51,084 bases of DNA from Roseburia sp. Lineage in GTDB: Bacteria; Bacillota; Clostridia; Lachnospirales; Lachnospiraceae. The DNA lies in the NCBI GenBank assembly GCA_023664685.1, contig JAMPFC010000008.1, forward strand, positions 1 to 51,084, given 5' to 3'. The stretch's first letter is position 1; each line of letters starts with the position of its first letter. Shown here piece by piece: positions 16,253-24,924 of the stretch. The notes beneath the pieces are model-generated. The model made no database searches, had not been told where the DNA came from, and was given only the letters and a program-made list of their open reading frames with translations. The position numbers and the translations under genes are program-made.

Positions 16253-16858
16253 ATGATGACCATATTATATCCGCTTTATGGAAATTTATATGTAAATATG
16301 ACAAACCGCTGTCCCTGCGCCTGTACGTTCTGTCTCCGGAATAATGGGGACGAACTGAATGGCTCCGGAAATCTGTGGCTTGACAGGGAGCCATCTGTCG
16401 AAGAGGTGAAAAAGGAATTTGACCGCTTCCCGCCGGAGAGTTATCAGGATCTTGTGTTCTGCGGTTACGGAGAGCCGACGGAACGCCTCGAAGATGTTTT
16501 AGAGGTCGCACAGTTTGTCAAAGAAAAGTTTGGCAAGAAAATCCGCATCAATACAAACGGTCTGGCAGACCTCATTCACGGAAAAGACGTGGCTTCGATG
16601 TTTGCCGGAAAGATCGACGAGGTATCGATCAGCTTGAATACGCCGGATCCGGAGGAGTATTTGAATTTGACGAGAAGCCGGTTTGGCAAGGGGTCGTTTG
16701 AGGCGATGCTTAAATTTGCAAAGGACGTGAAGGCTTATGTACCGAAAGTCACGATGACAACGGTGGCGACTACGATTTCCAAAGAGCAGGAGGAGGAGTG
16801 CAGAAAAATCTGTGAAGGGATCGGAGTTACGTACCGGATCCGTGCTTTTGAGGGGTAG
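16253..16858 (+). CDS. Small radical SAM protein (TatD-associated type)
   Basis: Binds a [4Fe-4S] cluster through C-x3-C-x2-C (CPCACTFC, where the 1st, 5th and 8th residues fit) and S-adenosylmethionine. The start LYPLYGNLYVNMTNRC, the FCGYGEPTERL and INTNGLADLI segments and the length of 201 residues match the small radical SAM family usually linked to tatD; no tatD is present here. It lacks a C-terminal auxiliary cluster domain. Substrate unknown. The ATG at 16253 follows GGAGAG. Possibly still on the rib transcript, as no terminator separates them. Confidence 0.8.
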   Translation: MMTILYPLYGNLYVNMTNRCPCACTFCLRNNGDELNGSGNLWLDREPSVEEVKKEFDRFPPESYQDLVFCGYGEPTERLEDVLEVAQFVKEKFGKKIRINTNGLADLIHGKDVASMFAGKIDEVSISLNTPDPEEYLNLTRSRFGKGSFEAMLKFAKDVKAYVPKVTMTTVATTISKEQEEECRKICEGIGVTYRIRAFEG

Positions 16859-16884
16859 TCATGTGTCGAAGAAAGGGAGGAAGA

Positions 16885-17292
16885 ATGGAAACAGCCACAA
16901 GACGTTTTGTGCGTCCGGAACATATGAACCATCACCAGAGCTTGTATGCGGGGTATATATCCGAGTGGATCACGGAGGCGGCTTTTGTCGCTGTGGCAAA
17001 ACTGCTTGGCCGCACAGATCATGTGGTGCTTGCGGGGATCAATGAGATACGTGTGGTAAAGCCGGTGCGAAGCGGTACGGTTCTGGAATTGCAGTATGAA
17101 GTGAAAAAATACGGGACTACAAGTGTAGAATTTTTCGTAACGGGAAGTGACCTGCTGACCGGTGGCAAACATTTTTATGGATCAGTAGTCTTTGTGACGG
17201 TAGACGACGAGGGGAATAAAACACCGCATGGACTAGACGATACCAAGTCGTTTCGCATAGGATGCAGAAAAGAGGGATGCAATGGAAATTAA
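16885..17292 (+). CDS. Hotdog-fold acyl-CoA thioesterase
   Basis: Hydrolyses acyl-CoA to free acid and CoA. The single hotdog domain shows MNHHQSLYAGYISEWITEAAF (helix and active-site region), then strands HVVLAGINEIRVVKPV and GTVLELQYEVKKYGTTSVEFFV. Length 135 fits the 4HBT/BACH-like acyl-CoA thioesterases. The acidic catalytic residue sits within EWITEA. The start at 16885 follows GGGAGGAAGA. The gene overlaps the MoxR gene by 11 nt. Substrate chain length cannot be read. CTACAAGTGTAG occurs at 17117. Confidence 0.8.
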   Translation: METATRRFVRPEHMNHHQSLYAGYISEWITEAAFVAVAKLLGRTDHVVLAGINEIRVVKPVRSGTVLELQYEVKKYGTTSVEFFVTGSDLLTGGKHFYGSVVFVTVDDEGNKTPHGLDDTKSFRIGCRKEGCNGN

Positions 17293-18241
17293 GGAAATAC
17301 AAAAAAAGACACAGGAAATCTGTGACAATATGGAAAAGGTGATCGTGGGAAAACGGGATGTGATCGAATATGTGCTTGCGGCATTTCTCGCAGGGGGACA
17401 TGTGCTTTTGGAGGATGTTCCCGGAACCGGGAAAACGATGTTGGCGAAAAGCCTTGCTGCGTCTTTCGGGATGAAGTTTAAGCGGGTACAGTTTACGCCG
17501 GATCTGCTTCCCTCTGATGTGACAGGAATTTATTATTTTAACCAAAAAACAGGTGAGTTTGAGTTCCGGCCCGGCGGGGTGTTCAGCAATATCCTGCTTG
17601 CAGATGAGATCAACCGCGCCACGCCGAGGACGCAGTCCAGCCTTTTAGAGTGTATGGAGGAAAAACAGGTTACAGTCGATGGAGAGACGATGCCGGCGGG
17701 AAATCCGTTTTTTGTCATAGCGACCCAGAACCCGGTTGAAACCAGTGGAACATTTCCATTGCCCGAGGCGGAACTTGACCGCTTCATGATGAAACTTTCG
17801 ATGGGATACCCGGATGAAGCCAGTGAGAGGGAGATTTTGTCCCGTTTTACAGAGAATGGTGAGGTGCTTGACACGCTTACTGCGGTATGCGGCAGTGAGG
17901 AATTTTTGGATATGCAGAAATCCTGTGAAAAGGTGACGGTACACGAACTGATCCTCCAGTATGTGCTTGACATTGCAAGGCGGAGCCGGGAGGAACGCAA
18001 CATCGCAATGGGAGTGAGTCCGCGTGGCGCGATCGCACTTGTAAAGACAGCCAGATGTTATGCTGCCATTCGCGGAAAGAATTTCGTCACACCGGAGATG
18101 ATCAAGCGGCTTGCTCCGGCAGTTTTTGCTCACCGTTTGATCTTAGCTGATTCTTTTGGTTCAAGGAAACTGCCGCAGGAGTATATTGAGGACATACTTG
18201 GTGAAATAAAAGCACCGACGGAGGATGCATTTGGATCATGA
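17282..18241 (+). CDS. MoxR-family AAA+ ATPase
   Basis: Chaperone-type ATPase that usually acts with VWA or DUF58 proteins to mature or activate partner complexes. Walker A is VPGTGKTM (GTGKT at 48-52), Walker B is LLADEINR (about 105-112), sensor 1 is FFVIATQNP and the arginine-rich SPRGAIALVKTAR lies in the lid domain. Length 319 is typical. Begins inside the thioesterase gene and ends overlapping the DUF58 gene as ATGA, so it is the first of a coupled three-gene set. Confidence 0.95.
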   Translation: MEIKEIQKKTQEICDNMEKVIVGKRDVIEYVLAAFLAGGHVLLEDVPGTGKTMLAKSLAASFGMKFKRVQFTPDLLPSDVTGIYYFNQKTGEFEFRPGGVFSNILLADEINRATPRTQSSLLECMEEKQVTVDGETMPAGNPFFVIATQNPVETSGTFPLPEAELDRFMMKLSMGYPDEASEREILSRFTENGEVLDTLTAVCGSEEFLDMQKSCEKVTVHELILQYVLDIARRSREERNIAMGVSPRGAIALVKTARCYAAIRGKNFVTPEMIKRLAPAVFAHRLILADSFGSRKLPQEYIEDILGEIKAPTEDAFGS

Positions 18242-19356
18242 TAGTGATGATATTTGCAGCCATTCTGGTTACGTTGATCTGTTTTGGCGTGACCGTCATA
18301 ATGGGAATCAAATATGAGCGTAGATGGATGAAGAATCTCAGCGTCGATGTGTCGTTTTCGGAGGAACAGGCGGGAGAGGGGGATTCTCTCTGGCTTTATG
18401 AGACCATAACGAATGAAAAGGACATGATTTTACCGGCATTGTGTGTGAAATTTAAAACATCCCGCTATTTGAAATTTGAAGATATGGACGGTGGCTCTGT
18501 GTCGGATTACTTTTACCGGAATGATGTAATCAGTGTCAGGGGCTTTGAACAGGTGCGCCGGAAGTTGAAACTGACCTGTACCAGAAGAGGTGAGTATTCC
18601 ATCGACGAGGTGGAGTTTGTGGGAAATGATTATTTTCTCCGGCGCAAATATATCGAGAAAAAAGAGGTCGATGCAAAGCTGACTGTCTACCCTTCCCTAG
18701 TCAGCGTAGAGAGGATTTTACCGATATTCCAGAAAAGTTATGGTGAAATGTCGACAAACAGCCCTTTATTTGAAGATCCGTTTGAATATATTGGTGTGAG
18801 GGATTATATGCCGGGAGATACGATGAACCGGATCAACTGGAAAGCTTCGGCAAAGACCGGGAAATGGCAGGTCAGGACGAGTGCCTACACAGCGTCCGAA
18901 CCGGCAGTTATTTTGTTGAATCTGGAATCACCGGGGACATTTACGAATCATGCGGCGATGGAGGAAAATATCCGGATCGCCTGTTCCCTGATCGGTTATC
19001 TGGATGCGGAAGGGTTTGCGACCACGCTCATAACAAATGGGACAGAGCGGGGATGCCTGAGTGGAAATGGAAGAGAGCATATCGCACGGGTGAGGGCGCA
19101 TCTTTCCATGATTTCGTACGATACGCTGAATTGCACCGGTGCAGAAATGCTCCGGAAAGAAAGCCAGACACTCCGCATCAATGACCATGTGTTTTTCCTG
19201 TCTGCGGCCGGAAAGGATAAAATACGGGAGGAACTTATAAAAATCACGGAACGCGGAATTTCCTTCACATGGGTTGCTCCGGTATTTGGTGGGGAAGATG
19301 ATATGGGAGAACTTCCGCCGGTATTGGAGAAATGTATTTTCCGGTGGAAGGGTTGA
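18238..19356 (+). CDS. DUF58 membrane protein
   Basis: Standard partner of MoxR ATPases. One N-terminal transmembrane helix (IVMIFAAILVTLICFGVTVIM), then a beta-rich region, then the DUF58 signature EDPFEYIGVRDYMPGDTMNRINWKAS (split here as EYIGVRDYMPGD and NRINWKAS) near residue 185-205, followed by a VWA-like fold (EPAVILLNLESPG). The usual metal site of VWA domains is not evident. Function is thought to lie in cell-envelope assembly or stress, without a defined reaction. Confidence 0.9.
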   Translation: MIVMIFAAILVTLICFGVTVIMGIKYERRWMKNLSVDVSFSEEQAGEGDSLWLYETITNEKDMILPALCVKFKTSRYLKFEDMDGGSVSDYFYRNDVISVRGFEQVRRKLKLTCTRRGEYSIDEVEFVGNDYFLRRKYIEKKEVDAKLTVYPSLVSVERILPIFQKSYGEMSTNSPLFEDPFEYIGVRDYMPGDTMNRINWKASAKTGKWQVRTSAYTASEPAVILLNLESPGTFTNHAAMEENIRIACSLIGYLDAEGFATTLITNGTERGCLSGNGREHIARVRAHLSMISYDTLNCTGAEMLRKESQTLRINDHVFFLSAAGKDKIREELIKITERGISFTWVAPVFGGEDDMGELPPVLEKCIFRWKG

Positions 19357-19433
19357 TATTAGCTCGGATGAATGGCGGGGTAGGGGAAATCAGCACTGCC
19401 GGAAAATTTATGTTCGGAGATAAGGAGGAGAGT

Positions 19434-20552
19434 ATGGATTACAGGCACCGGTATCAGATCATCGTATTTCTTTATCATTACCTGTGTGCGGTTTGCTTTC
19501 TTGTGGTCAGTGCGCTTGCTGCCGACAGTACGGTAAGAGCGTATCTTATCTTTGTGATCGCAATGGCGCTCTGCTATTTTATCGCCAATTTTAAACTGGG
19601 GCATAAAAAGAAAACGGAAAAAGACCCAGACCGGGAGAAGCACTGCCATATGACAGTGTTTGGTGCAGTGTTAGCGGTGGCTGCTTTTTTTCAGGCAGAT
19701 GATTTTATGGAGGAAAAGGGCTTGGCGTTTGTTTTGGGCGAACTGCTTTTCTTTGTGCTGATTCTGGGAATTACCGCTGTGTATATTTATGCAGATTATT
19801 TCCGGGAAAAGTATTTGACGATGTATGCGAATCCGTGCGTGGGAAAAGAAACGATTCGCCGGTTTGAAAAAAATACCGGTTATGCGCTCAAGCGTGTATT
19901 TATCGCATGGGGGTTAGGAATGCTGCTGTTGTTTTTGGTCGTCTCCTCAATATCGACTACAGATGTAGAACGAACTTCCCAAAGACAGCAGACAGAAGAA
20001 CCAGTCAGAAAGGCAAAAACGGATAAATTAAAAAAGGAACGCCAGCAAGACATTGAAAAAAAGGAAAAGGAAGAACGAAGTCCGTTTCAGGAAATGCTTC
20101 TTCGCATCCTCATGCTTGTGATGCAGGTGTTTCTCGGACTGCTCTTTATCGTTGGTGTTGCGACCGTTCTCTTTTTCCTGTTAAAAAAATTTTTTGCGAT
20201 CCGTCTGCCGCAGTTTAGCCGGGTGGAAAAGAGCAGGGTGAGGCAGACGGTGGGAACCGATGAATATATTCCGTTACGTCCTGTCCTCCGGCGCAAAGAG
20301 GAATTTCCGGGAGATCCAAACGGAAAGATCCGGAGAAGCTTCACCCGTTATATGAAAAAGAAATCCGGCGGGCAGGTGGATGTAAGCCTTACGCCGGAGG
20401 AGATGGCAGAGGCGTATCTGGCCGGGGAGGGTGGAAATGTAACAGAGGAGGAGCGTGGAATCGTGGAACTGTACGAGAAGGCGAGGTACAGCGGAGAGAG
20501 CTGCTCGGAAGAGGAAGCGGAGAGAATGAGAAGTTCGACAATTCATACTTGA
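19434..20552 (+). CDS. Multi-pass membrane protein of the MoxR/DUF58 operon
   Basis: Five hydrophobic helices in residues 1-210 (for example FLYHYLCAVCFLVVSAL, LLLFLVVSSIS), a very basic and acidic linker at about 215-250 (KTDKLKKERQQDIEKKEKEE), one more helix (MQVFLGLLFIVGVATVLFFLL) and a cytoplasmic tail with EEMAEAYLAG...EERGIVELYEKARYSG. The tail pattern is like DUF4129 proteins that follow MoxR-DUF58 genes, but the transglutaminase domain often fused there is absent. The start at 19434 is set by AAGGAGGAGAGT; the in-frame ATGs at 19332 and 19368 have no ribosome binding site. Confidence 0.75.
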   Translation: MDYRHRYQIIVFLYHYLCAVCFLVVSALAADSTVRAYLIFVIAMALCYFIANFKLGHKKKTEKDPDREKHCHMTVFGAVLAVAAFFQADDFMEEKGLAFVLGELLFFVLILGITAVYIYADYFREKYLTMYANPCVGKETIRRFEKNTGYALKRVFIAWGLGMLLLFLVVSSISTTDVERTSQRQQTEEPVRKAKTDKLKKERQQDIEKKEKEERSPFQEMLLRILMLVMQVFLGLLFIVGVATVLFFLLKKFFAIRLPQFSRVEKSRVRQTVGTDEYIPLRPVLRRKEEFPGDPNGKIRRSFTRYMKKKSGGQVDVSLTPEEMAEAYLAGEGGNVTEEERGIVELYEKARYSGESCSEEEAERMRSSTIHT

Positions 20553-20577
20553 AATTCCGGAGAGTGTGTGCTAAGAT
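20549..20577 (+). promoter_or_regulatory. SigA-type promoter of the first MATE gene
   Basis: TTGAAA, 17 bp, TAAGAT. The -35 box overlaps the stop codon of the upstream gene. Confidence 0.6.
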
Positions 20578-20579
20578 AA

Positions 20580-20637
20580 GGACACGATCAAATAAATACC
20601 AAACAAGTCCATCCTTTGCCGCCGGGTAAAGGGTTTC
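20580..20637 (+). promoter_or_regulatory. Structured leader, candidate riboswitch aptamer
   Basis: The RNA would begin at about 20583 and can form GGAC/GTCC (20580-20583 with 20607-20610; if transcription starts at 20583 this pairing is partial) and a hairpin CCTTT/AAAGG with the loop GCCGCCGGGT (20613-20632), directly ahead of a long terminator and a MATE exporter gene. Guanidine-IV (mepA) riboswitches occur in this context in Clostridia, so that class is the first to test. I cannot confirm the consensus from sequence alone. Confidence 0.5.
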
Positions 20638-20695
20638 AGACATCAGATTTCATATCGTCAGGCCATAGAAGATATGAATGCTGATGTCTTTTTTT
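20638..20695 (+). terminator. Attenuator terminator in front of the first MATE gene
   Basis: AGACATCAG pairs with CTGATGTCT, with inner pairs ATTTCATAT/ATATGAAT, followed by seven Ts and 14 nt later by the ATG. Its position between promoter and gene implies conditional readthrough. Confidence 0.85.
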
Positions 20696-20708
20696 GAGGA
20701 GAAAGAAA

Positions 20709-22019
20709 ATGAAAAATGCGGAATATATGAAAAATTTCATAAAATATTCTTCCCTGAATGTAATGGGGATGCTTGGCCTGTCCTGTTATATCCTTGCCGA
20801 TACATTTTTTGTGGCAAAGGGACTCGGTGCAGATGGGCTTGCCGCCCTGAATCTTGCGATTCCGGTATACAGTTTTGTACACGGAACCGGCTTGATGCTT
20901 GGTATGGGAGGTGCGTCGTGGTATTCGATCTTAAGGGGACAGGGAAAGAAGAGGGAAGGAAATGTTGTGTTCACACACACGATGTTTCTGGTCATTTTTG
21001 CGGCGATGTTGTTTTGCAGTATCGGGATATTCTGTCCGGAGGGACTGACCCGGCTCTTAGGGGCGGAGGGAGCAGTTTTTGGGATGAGTTGTATTTATTT
21101 AAAGGTCATTCTTCTTTTTGCACCGCTTTTTCTGCTCAATGATGTTTTGTTATGTTTTGTTCGGAATGACGGAGCGCCGCAGCTTGCAATGGCGGCGATG
21201 CTGACAGGAAGTTTTTCCAATATTTTATTGGATTATGTATTTATTTTTCCTCTGGGGCTAGGGATTTTTGGCGCAGTACTTGCCACGGGGCTTGCGCCGG
21301 TCATCAGTATGCTTGTGTTGTCACCCTTTTTTATACGGAAAAAGAATCATTTTCACTTTCGGAGTTCAAATAAAAGCTTCTACAAATGTAGAACAATAGC
21401 GGCGATAGGACTTTCCGCTCTGGTTACAGAAGTATCTTCCGGGTTGGTGATCATTTTGTTTAACCGAATCATACTGGAGCTTGAGGGGAATCTGGGAGTG
21501 GCGGCTTATGGTGTGATCGCTAATTTGTCTCTTGTGGTGCTGTCTGTCTATACCGGAATTGCGCAGGGGATTCAGCCGCTTTTGAGCCGTTATCATGGAT
21601 TGGGGAAAAATGAGGGTGTGCGGACGGTTCTCCGATATGCGGTGAGAGCGGCAGTTCTTTTGTCAGTACTTCTGTATGTATGCATTTTCTTTCAAGCGGA
21701 TCAGATTGCAAGGATATTTAACCGGGAAGAGGAGCCGGCATTGCAGTCGATTGCAGTCTATGGCATGAAAATTTATTTTACTGCCTGCTTTTTTGCCGCA
21801 ATAAATATTATTTTTTCGGTCTATTATGCGGCGGTAAAGTGCGCAAAAACCGCAGGATTTATTTCAATCCTGCGGGGGCTTGTTCTTATTGTGCCGATGG
21901 CATTTCTTCTAGCGGCTGTCTGGGATATGACCGGACTTTGGCTTGCCTTTCCGCTGACGGAAATGCTCGTGATGGCAATCGCCTTGTGGATGTACCGGAA
22001 ATACCGCAAGAAAATTTAG
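20709..22019 (+). CDS. MATE-family multidrug/cation antiporter (first copy)
   Basis: Twelve-helix exporter that uses a sodium or proton gradient to expel organic cations or drugs. The N-lobe begins FIKYSSLNVMGMLGLSCYILADTFFVAKGLG, with typical repeats such as GLAALNLAIPVYSF and LGIFGAVLATGLAPV, and a C-lobe copy after residue 230 (GLSALVTEVSSGLVIILFNRI). Length 436 is normal. The start at 20709 is set by GAGGAGAAAG just after the attenuator. The 3' end overlaps the convergent lysA by 4 nt, and a terminator for lysA lies within its codons. Confidence 0.9.
   Translation: MKNAEYMKNFIKYSSLNVMGMLGLSCYILADTFFVAKGLGADGLAALNLAIPVYSFVHGTGLMLGMGGASWYSILRGQGKKREGNVVFTHTMFLVIFAAMLFCSIGIFCPEGLTRLLGAEGAVFGMSCIYLKVILLFAPLFLLNDVLLCFVRNDGAPQLAMAAMLTGSFSNILLDYVFIFPLGLGIFGAVLATGLAPVISMLVLSPFFIRKKNHFHFRSSNKSFYKCRTIAAIGLSALVTEVSSGLVIILFNRIILELEGNLGVAAYGVIANLSLVVLSVYTGIAQGIQPLLSRYHGLGKNEGVRTVLRYAVRAAVLLSVLLYVCIFFQADQIARIFNREEEPALQSIAVYGMKIYFTACFFAAINIIFSVYYAAVKCAKTAGFISILRGLVLIVPMAFLLAAVWDMTGLWLAFPLTEMLVMAIALWMYRKYRKKI
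21378..21393. repeat. Dispersed palindrome TTCTAC-N4-GTAGAA
   Basis: TTCTACAAATGTAGAA, 7-bp arms, inside the first MATE gene. Confidence 0.7.
21845..21875 (-). terminator. Intrinsic terminator for lysA inside the MATE gene
   Basis: Perfect 10-bp stem CCGCAGGATT/AATCCTGCGG with a 6-nt loop; on the minus strand it is followed by TTTTT. It lies 140 nt behind the lysA stop and is fully inside the opposite gene. Confidence 0.75.
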
Positions 22020-23281
22020 TAACGTATATCCTTCAGGATATCACAGAAATCAAATGTGGAGAAATAATCCTGCGGGGTTTCTCCGCGCCGGATCATCTGG
22101 ACGCTGCCATCCTCTTTCAAAAGAAGCTCCGGTGATTTGAGTTTTCCATTGTAGTTATATCCCATCGCATAGCCATGCGCCCCGGTATCATGGATCACGA
22201 GATAGTCTCCAATGTCGATCTTTGGCAGCATGCGGTCTACAGCAAATTTATCGTTATTTTCACAGAGGGAACCGGTCACATCGTATTTGTGGCTGCATGG
22301 TTCATTTTCTTTGCCGAGTACCGTGATGTGGTGGTAGGCACCGTATATCGCCGGCCGCATGAGATCGCAGGCGCATGTATTGACGCCGATGTATTCTTTA
22401 TAAATGTGTTTCTGGTGGATGCATTTTGTGACAAGCTGTCCATAAGGCCCAAGCATGAAACGTCCCAATTCGGTAAAGATCGCTACGTCGCCAAGACCGG
22501 CGGGAACAAGTATCTTTTCAAATTGTTTGCGGACGCCCTCGCCGATTATTTTTATATTGTTTGGTTCTTTGTCCGGAGTATACGGGATCCCGATTCCGCC
22601 GGACAGGTTGATAAATTTGATGCCAGCTCCGGTTTTTTCCTTTAGTTCGACAGCAAGTTCAAATAGGATACCGGCCAGTGTCGGGTAGTATTCATTGGAC
22701 ACAGTATTGCTTGCAATAAAAGCGTGAAGCCCAAAGTTTTTTGCACCAAGTTTCATCAGTTTTTTGTATCCGTCGATGAGCTGTTCTTTTGTAAATCCGT
22801 ATTTGGCATCGCCGGGGTTGTCCATGATATCTGTGCCAAGTTCAAACGTTCCGCCCGGATTGTAACGGCAGCAGATCGTCTCCGGAATGCCGATGTGTTC
22901 AGCGAGAAAATCAATGTGCGTGTAGTCGTCCAGATTGATGTAAGCGCCGAGTTCACTAGCCTTTTTATATTCCTCAACAGGTGTCACATTCGACGAGAAC
23001 ATGATGTCCTCCTTTTGAAATCCTGTCGCTTCTGAGAGCATAAGCTCTGTGAGGGAGGAGCAGTCGACACCGCATCCTTCTTCTTGCAGCAGTTTTAGGA
23101 TAAATGGATTTGGCATAGCTTTTACAGCAAAATACTCGCGGTAGCCCTTATTCCACGAGAAGGCATCCTTCAAAGCACGTGCATTTTCACGGATGGCTTT
23201 TTCATCATAAATATGAAAAGGCGTCGGATAAGTTTTTTCTATTTCTTTCACCTGCGCTAAGGTGATCATTGGTTTTTTCAT
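22016..23281 (-). CDS. lysA: Diaminopimelate decarboxylase (divergent form)
   Basis: PLP enzyme of the alanine-racemase fold that makes L-lysine from meso-diaminopimelate. The PLP lysine is K54 in YFAVKAMPNP; NLSGGIGIPY carries the phosphate-binding glycines; ELGRFMLGPYG and TGSLCENNDKF (the usual GPxCESxD segment) carry substrate contacts from the second subunit. At 421 residues it is of normal length, but the sequence departs from the textbook LysA and resembles the clostridial variant, so a related decarboxylase cannot be excluded. AGGAGG precedes the start. It has its own consensus promoter. Confidence 0.85.
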   Translation of the reverse strand: MKKPMITLAQVKEIEKTYPTPFHIYDEKAIRENARALKDAFSWNKGYREYFAVKAMPNPFILKLLQEEGCGVDCSSLTELMLSEATGFQKEDIMFSSNVTPVEEYKKASELGAYINLDDYTHIDFLAEHIGIPETICCRYNPGGTFELGTDIMDNPGDAKYGFTKEQLIDGYKKLMKLGAKNFGLHAFIASNTVSNEYYPTLAGILFELAVELKEKTGAGIKFINLSGGIGIPYTPDKEPNNIKIIGEGVRKQFEKILVPAGLGDVAIFTELGRFMLGPYGQLVTKCIHQKHIYKEYIGVNTCACDLMRPAIYGAYHHITVLGKENEPCSHKYDVTGSLCENNDKFAVDRMLPKIDIGDYLVIHDTGAHGYAMGYNYNGKLKSPELLLKEDGSVQMIRRGETPQDYFSTFDFCDILKDIRY

Positions 23282-23317
23282 TCAAATTTCCTCCTATGCT
23301 TTGACTTGTACATAAGT

Positions 23318-23346
23318 AGTATAATGATATTTTTTGCATCTGTCAA
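23318..23346 (-). promoter_or_regulatory. Consensus promoter of lysA
   Basis: On the minus strand: TTGACA, 17 bp, TATACT, ending 37 nt before the ATG. Confidence 0.8.
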
Positions 23347-23438
23347 TCCGTGAATCCTGTTTTTGTGCGGAAGACTGCTTGTTTTCTTGTAAAGCTGCTG
23401 TCGTTAAAAAATAATTCCCGTGATCTGGAGAATTGTAC

Positions 23439-23467
23439 TTGACTTAAGTCCGAAATCGGATTATAAA
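23439..23467 (+). promoter_or_regulatory. Promoter of the second MATE gene with overlapping palindromes
   Basis: TTGACT, 17 bp, TATAAA. GACTTAAGTC (23441-23450) covers the -35 box and TCCGAAATCGGA (23449-23460) fills the spacer; both are perfect inverted repeats and could be repressor or MerR-type activator sites. Confidence 0.65.
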
Positions 23468-23520
23468 AACAATATGAAAGAGTTTATGGAGAAAATATAA
23501 AAATTGATCTGGAGGGAAAA

Positions 23521-24849
23521 ATGAGGATTCAGTTGTCAGAACATTTTACGTATAAAAAATTATTGCGTTTTGTATTTCCATCGATCGTGATGATGATTTT
23601 TACATCGATCTACGGAGTGGTGGATGGCCTGTTTGTGTCCAATTATGTGGGAAAAACTTCGTTTGCGGCGGTAAACCTGATCATGCCGCTCATCATGATC
23701 TTAAGTGCGCTCGGATTTATGATGGGAACCGGAGGAAGTGCCATCGTTGCCAAAACGATGGGAGAGGGAAAAAAGGAAAAAGCAAATGCGTATTTTTCCA
23801 TGATGGTCGGCGTGGCGGTCTGCGGAGGCATTTTACTTAGTACACTCGGGTTTCTCTTTATCCGTCCGATCGCTGTCTGGCTCGGGGCAGAGGGGAAAAT
23901 GCTCGGAGAGTGTGTGCTGTATGGCAGGATCAGTATGATTTCGCTGACTGCATTTATGCTGCAAAATGTGTTCCAGAGTTTTTTTGTGGCGGCGGAAAAA
24001 CCGCATATGGGACTTGGCGTGACGGTAGCCGCAGGATGTACCAATATGTTTCTGGACTTCCTTTTTGTAGGCGTATTCAGGTGGGGAGTGGCAGGTGCGG
24101 CAGGAGCTACGATGGTGAGCGAAATGATCGCCGGCGTCCTTCCACTGATCTATTTTGCCAGAAAAAACAGCAGCCTGCTGAGACTGAAATGGGCGAGATG
24201 GGAGTGGAGGATCATTTTGAAAGCATGCACAAATGGTTCTTCCGAGTTGATGACAACGCTTTCTACATCTGTAGTAAATATGCTCTACAATTTTCAGCTT
24301 ATGCGTTTTGCCGGAGAAAATGGAATAGCGGCTTATGGCGTGATCATGTACGTAAACCTTGTTTTTATTGCCACGTATCTTGGGTATTCCATCGGCAGTG
24401 CGCCGATCGTCGGGTTTCATTATGGAGCTGAGGGGCATGACGAATTAAAAAATTTGTTTCAGAAGAGTTTAAAACTGATCGCTGCATGGGGCGCTGCGCT
24501 TGTGGCACTGGCGTTTGTTTTGTCCGGCACGCTTGCCGGAATATTTGTCGGATATGATGCGGAATTATTCGCTATGACAGTCCGCGGCTTCCGCCTGTAT
24601 GCGGTTTCTTTCCTGATCTGTGGCATAAATATTTATGGTTCTGCCTTTTTTACTGCTTTGAATAATGGTGTTATTTCCGCTGCGATCTCGTTCTTGCGGA
24701 CACTGGTATTCCAATTTGCGGCTGTCCTAATTTTGCCTGAGTTTCTTGGAATTGACGGAATCTGGCTTGCAATCGTTGCAGCAGAGTTACTCGCTATGGC
24801 AGTGACCGTTTTGTTCTTTGTCAAAAAGAGGAGGGTTTACCACTATTGA
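23521..24849 (+). CDS. MATE-family multidrug/cation antiporter (second copy)
   Basis: Twelve-helix exporter, 442 residues, not closely similar to the first copy. Typical N-lobe MATE features are VFPSIVMMIFTSIYGVVDGLFVSNYVG (shown in part), GFMMGTGGSAIVAKTMGEG and AAEKPHMGLGVTVAAG; the C-lobe repeats the fold after residue 235 (GSSELMTTLSTSVVNMLYN). This type resembles the MepA/DinF-like branch. AGGGAAAA precedes the ATG. It is a single gene behind the palindrome-bearing promoter, diverging from lysA. Confidence 0.9.
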   Translation: MRIQLSEHFTYKKLLRFVFPSIVMMIFTSIYGVVDGLFVSNYVGKTSFAAVNLIMPLIMILSALGFMMGTGGSAIVAKTMGEGKKEKANAYFSMMVGVAVCGGILLSTLGFLFIRPIAVWLGAEGKMLGECVLYGRISMISLTAFMLQNVFQSFFVAAEKPHMGLGVTVAAGCTNMFLDFLFVGVFRWGVAGAAGATMVSEMIAGVLPLIYFARKNSSLLRLKWARWEWRIILKACTNGSSELMTTLSTSVVNMLYNFQLMRFAGENGIAAYGVIMYVNLVFIATYLGYSIGSAPIVGFHYGAEGHDELKNLFQKSLKLIAAWGAALVALAFVLSGTLAGIFVGYDAELFAMTVRGFRLYAVSFLICGINIYGSAFFTALNNGVISAAISFLRTLVFQFAAVLILPEFLGIDGIWLAIVAAELLAMAVTVLFFVKKRRVYHY

Positions 24850-24856
24850 AATTTTT

Positions 24857-24887
24857 TGAAACATTTTTATGAAAAACTCTGTCTAAT
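24857..24887 (+). promoter_or_regulatory. ECF-type promoter in front of the ECF sigma gene
   Basis: TGAAAC, 17 bp, TGTCTAAT: the -35 box is that of SigW-like ECF sigma factors, and the position fits self-activation. Confidence 0.6.
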
Positions 24888-24924
24888 GTATGGAAACGCA
24901 AAAGAGACAGGAGGTGACGAAGCG

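Noticed and set aside
7653-21393. The TTCTAC-N4-GTAGAA copies as a Cas12a CRISPR array
   Set aside because: The stem resembles a Cas12a repeat, but the copies are kilobases apart, lie inside genes, vary in the loop and have no regular spacers; no cas gene is present.
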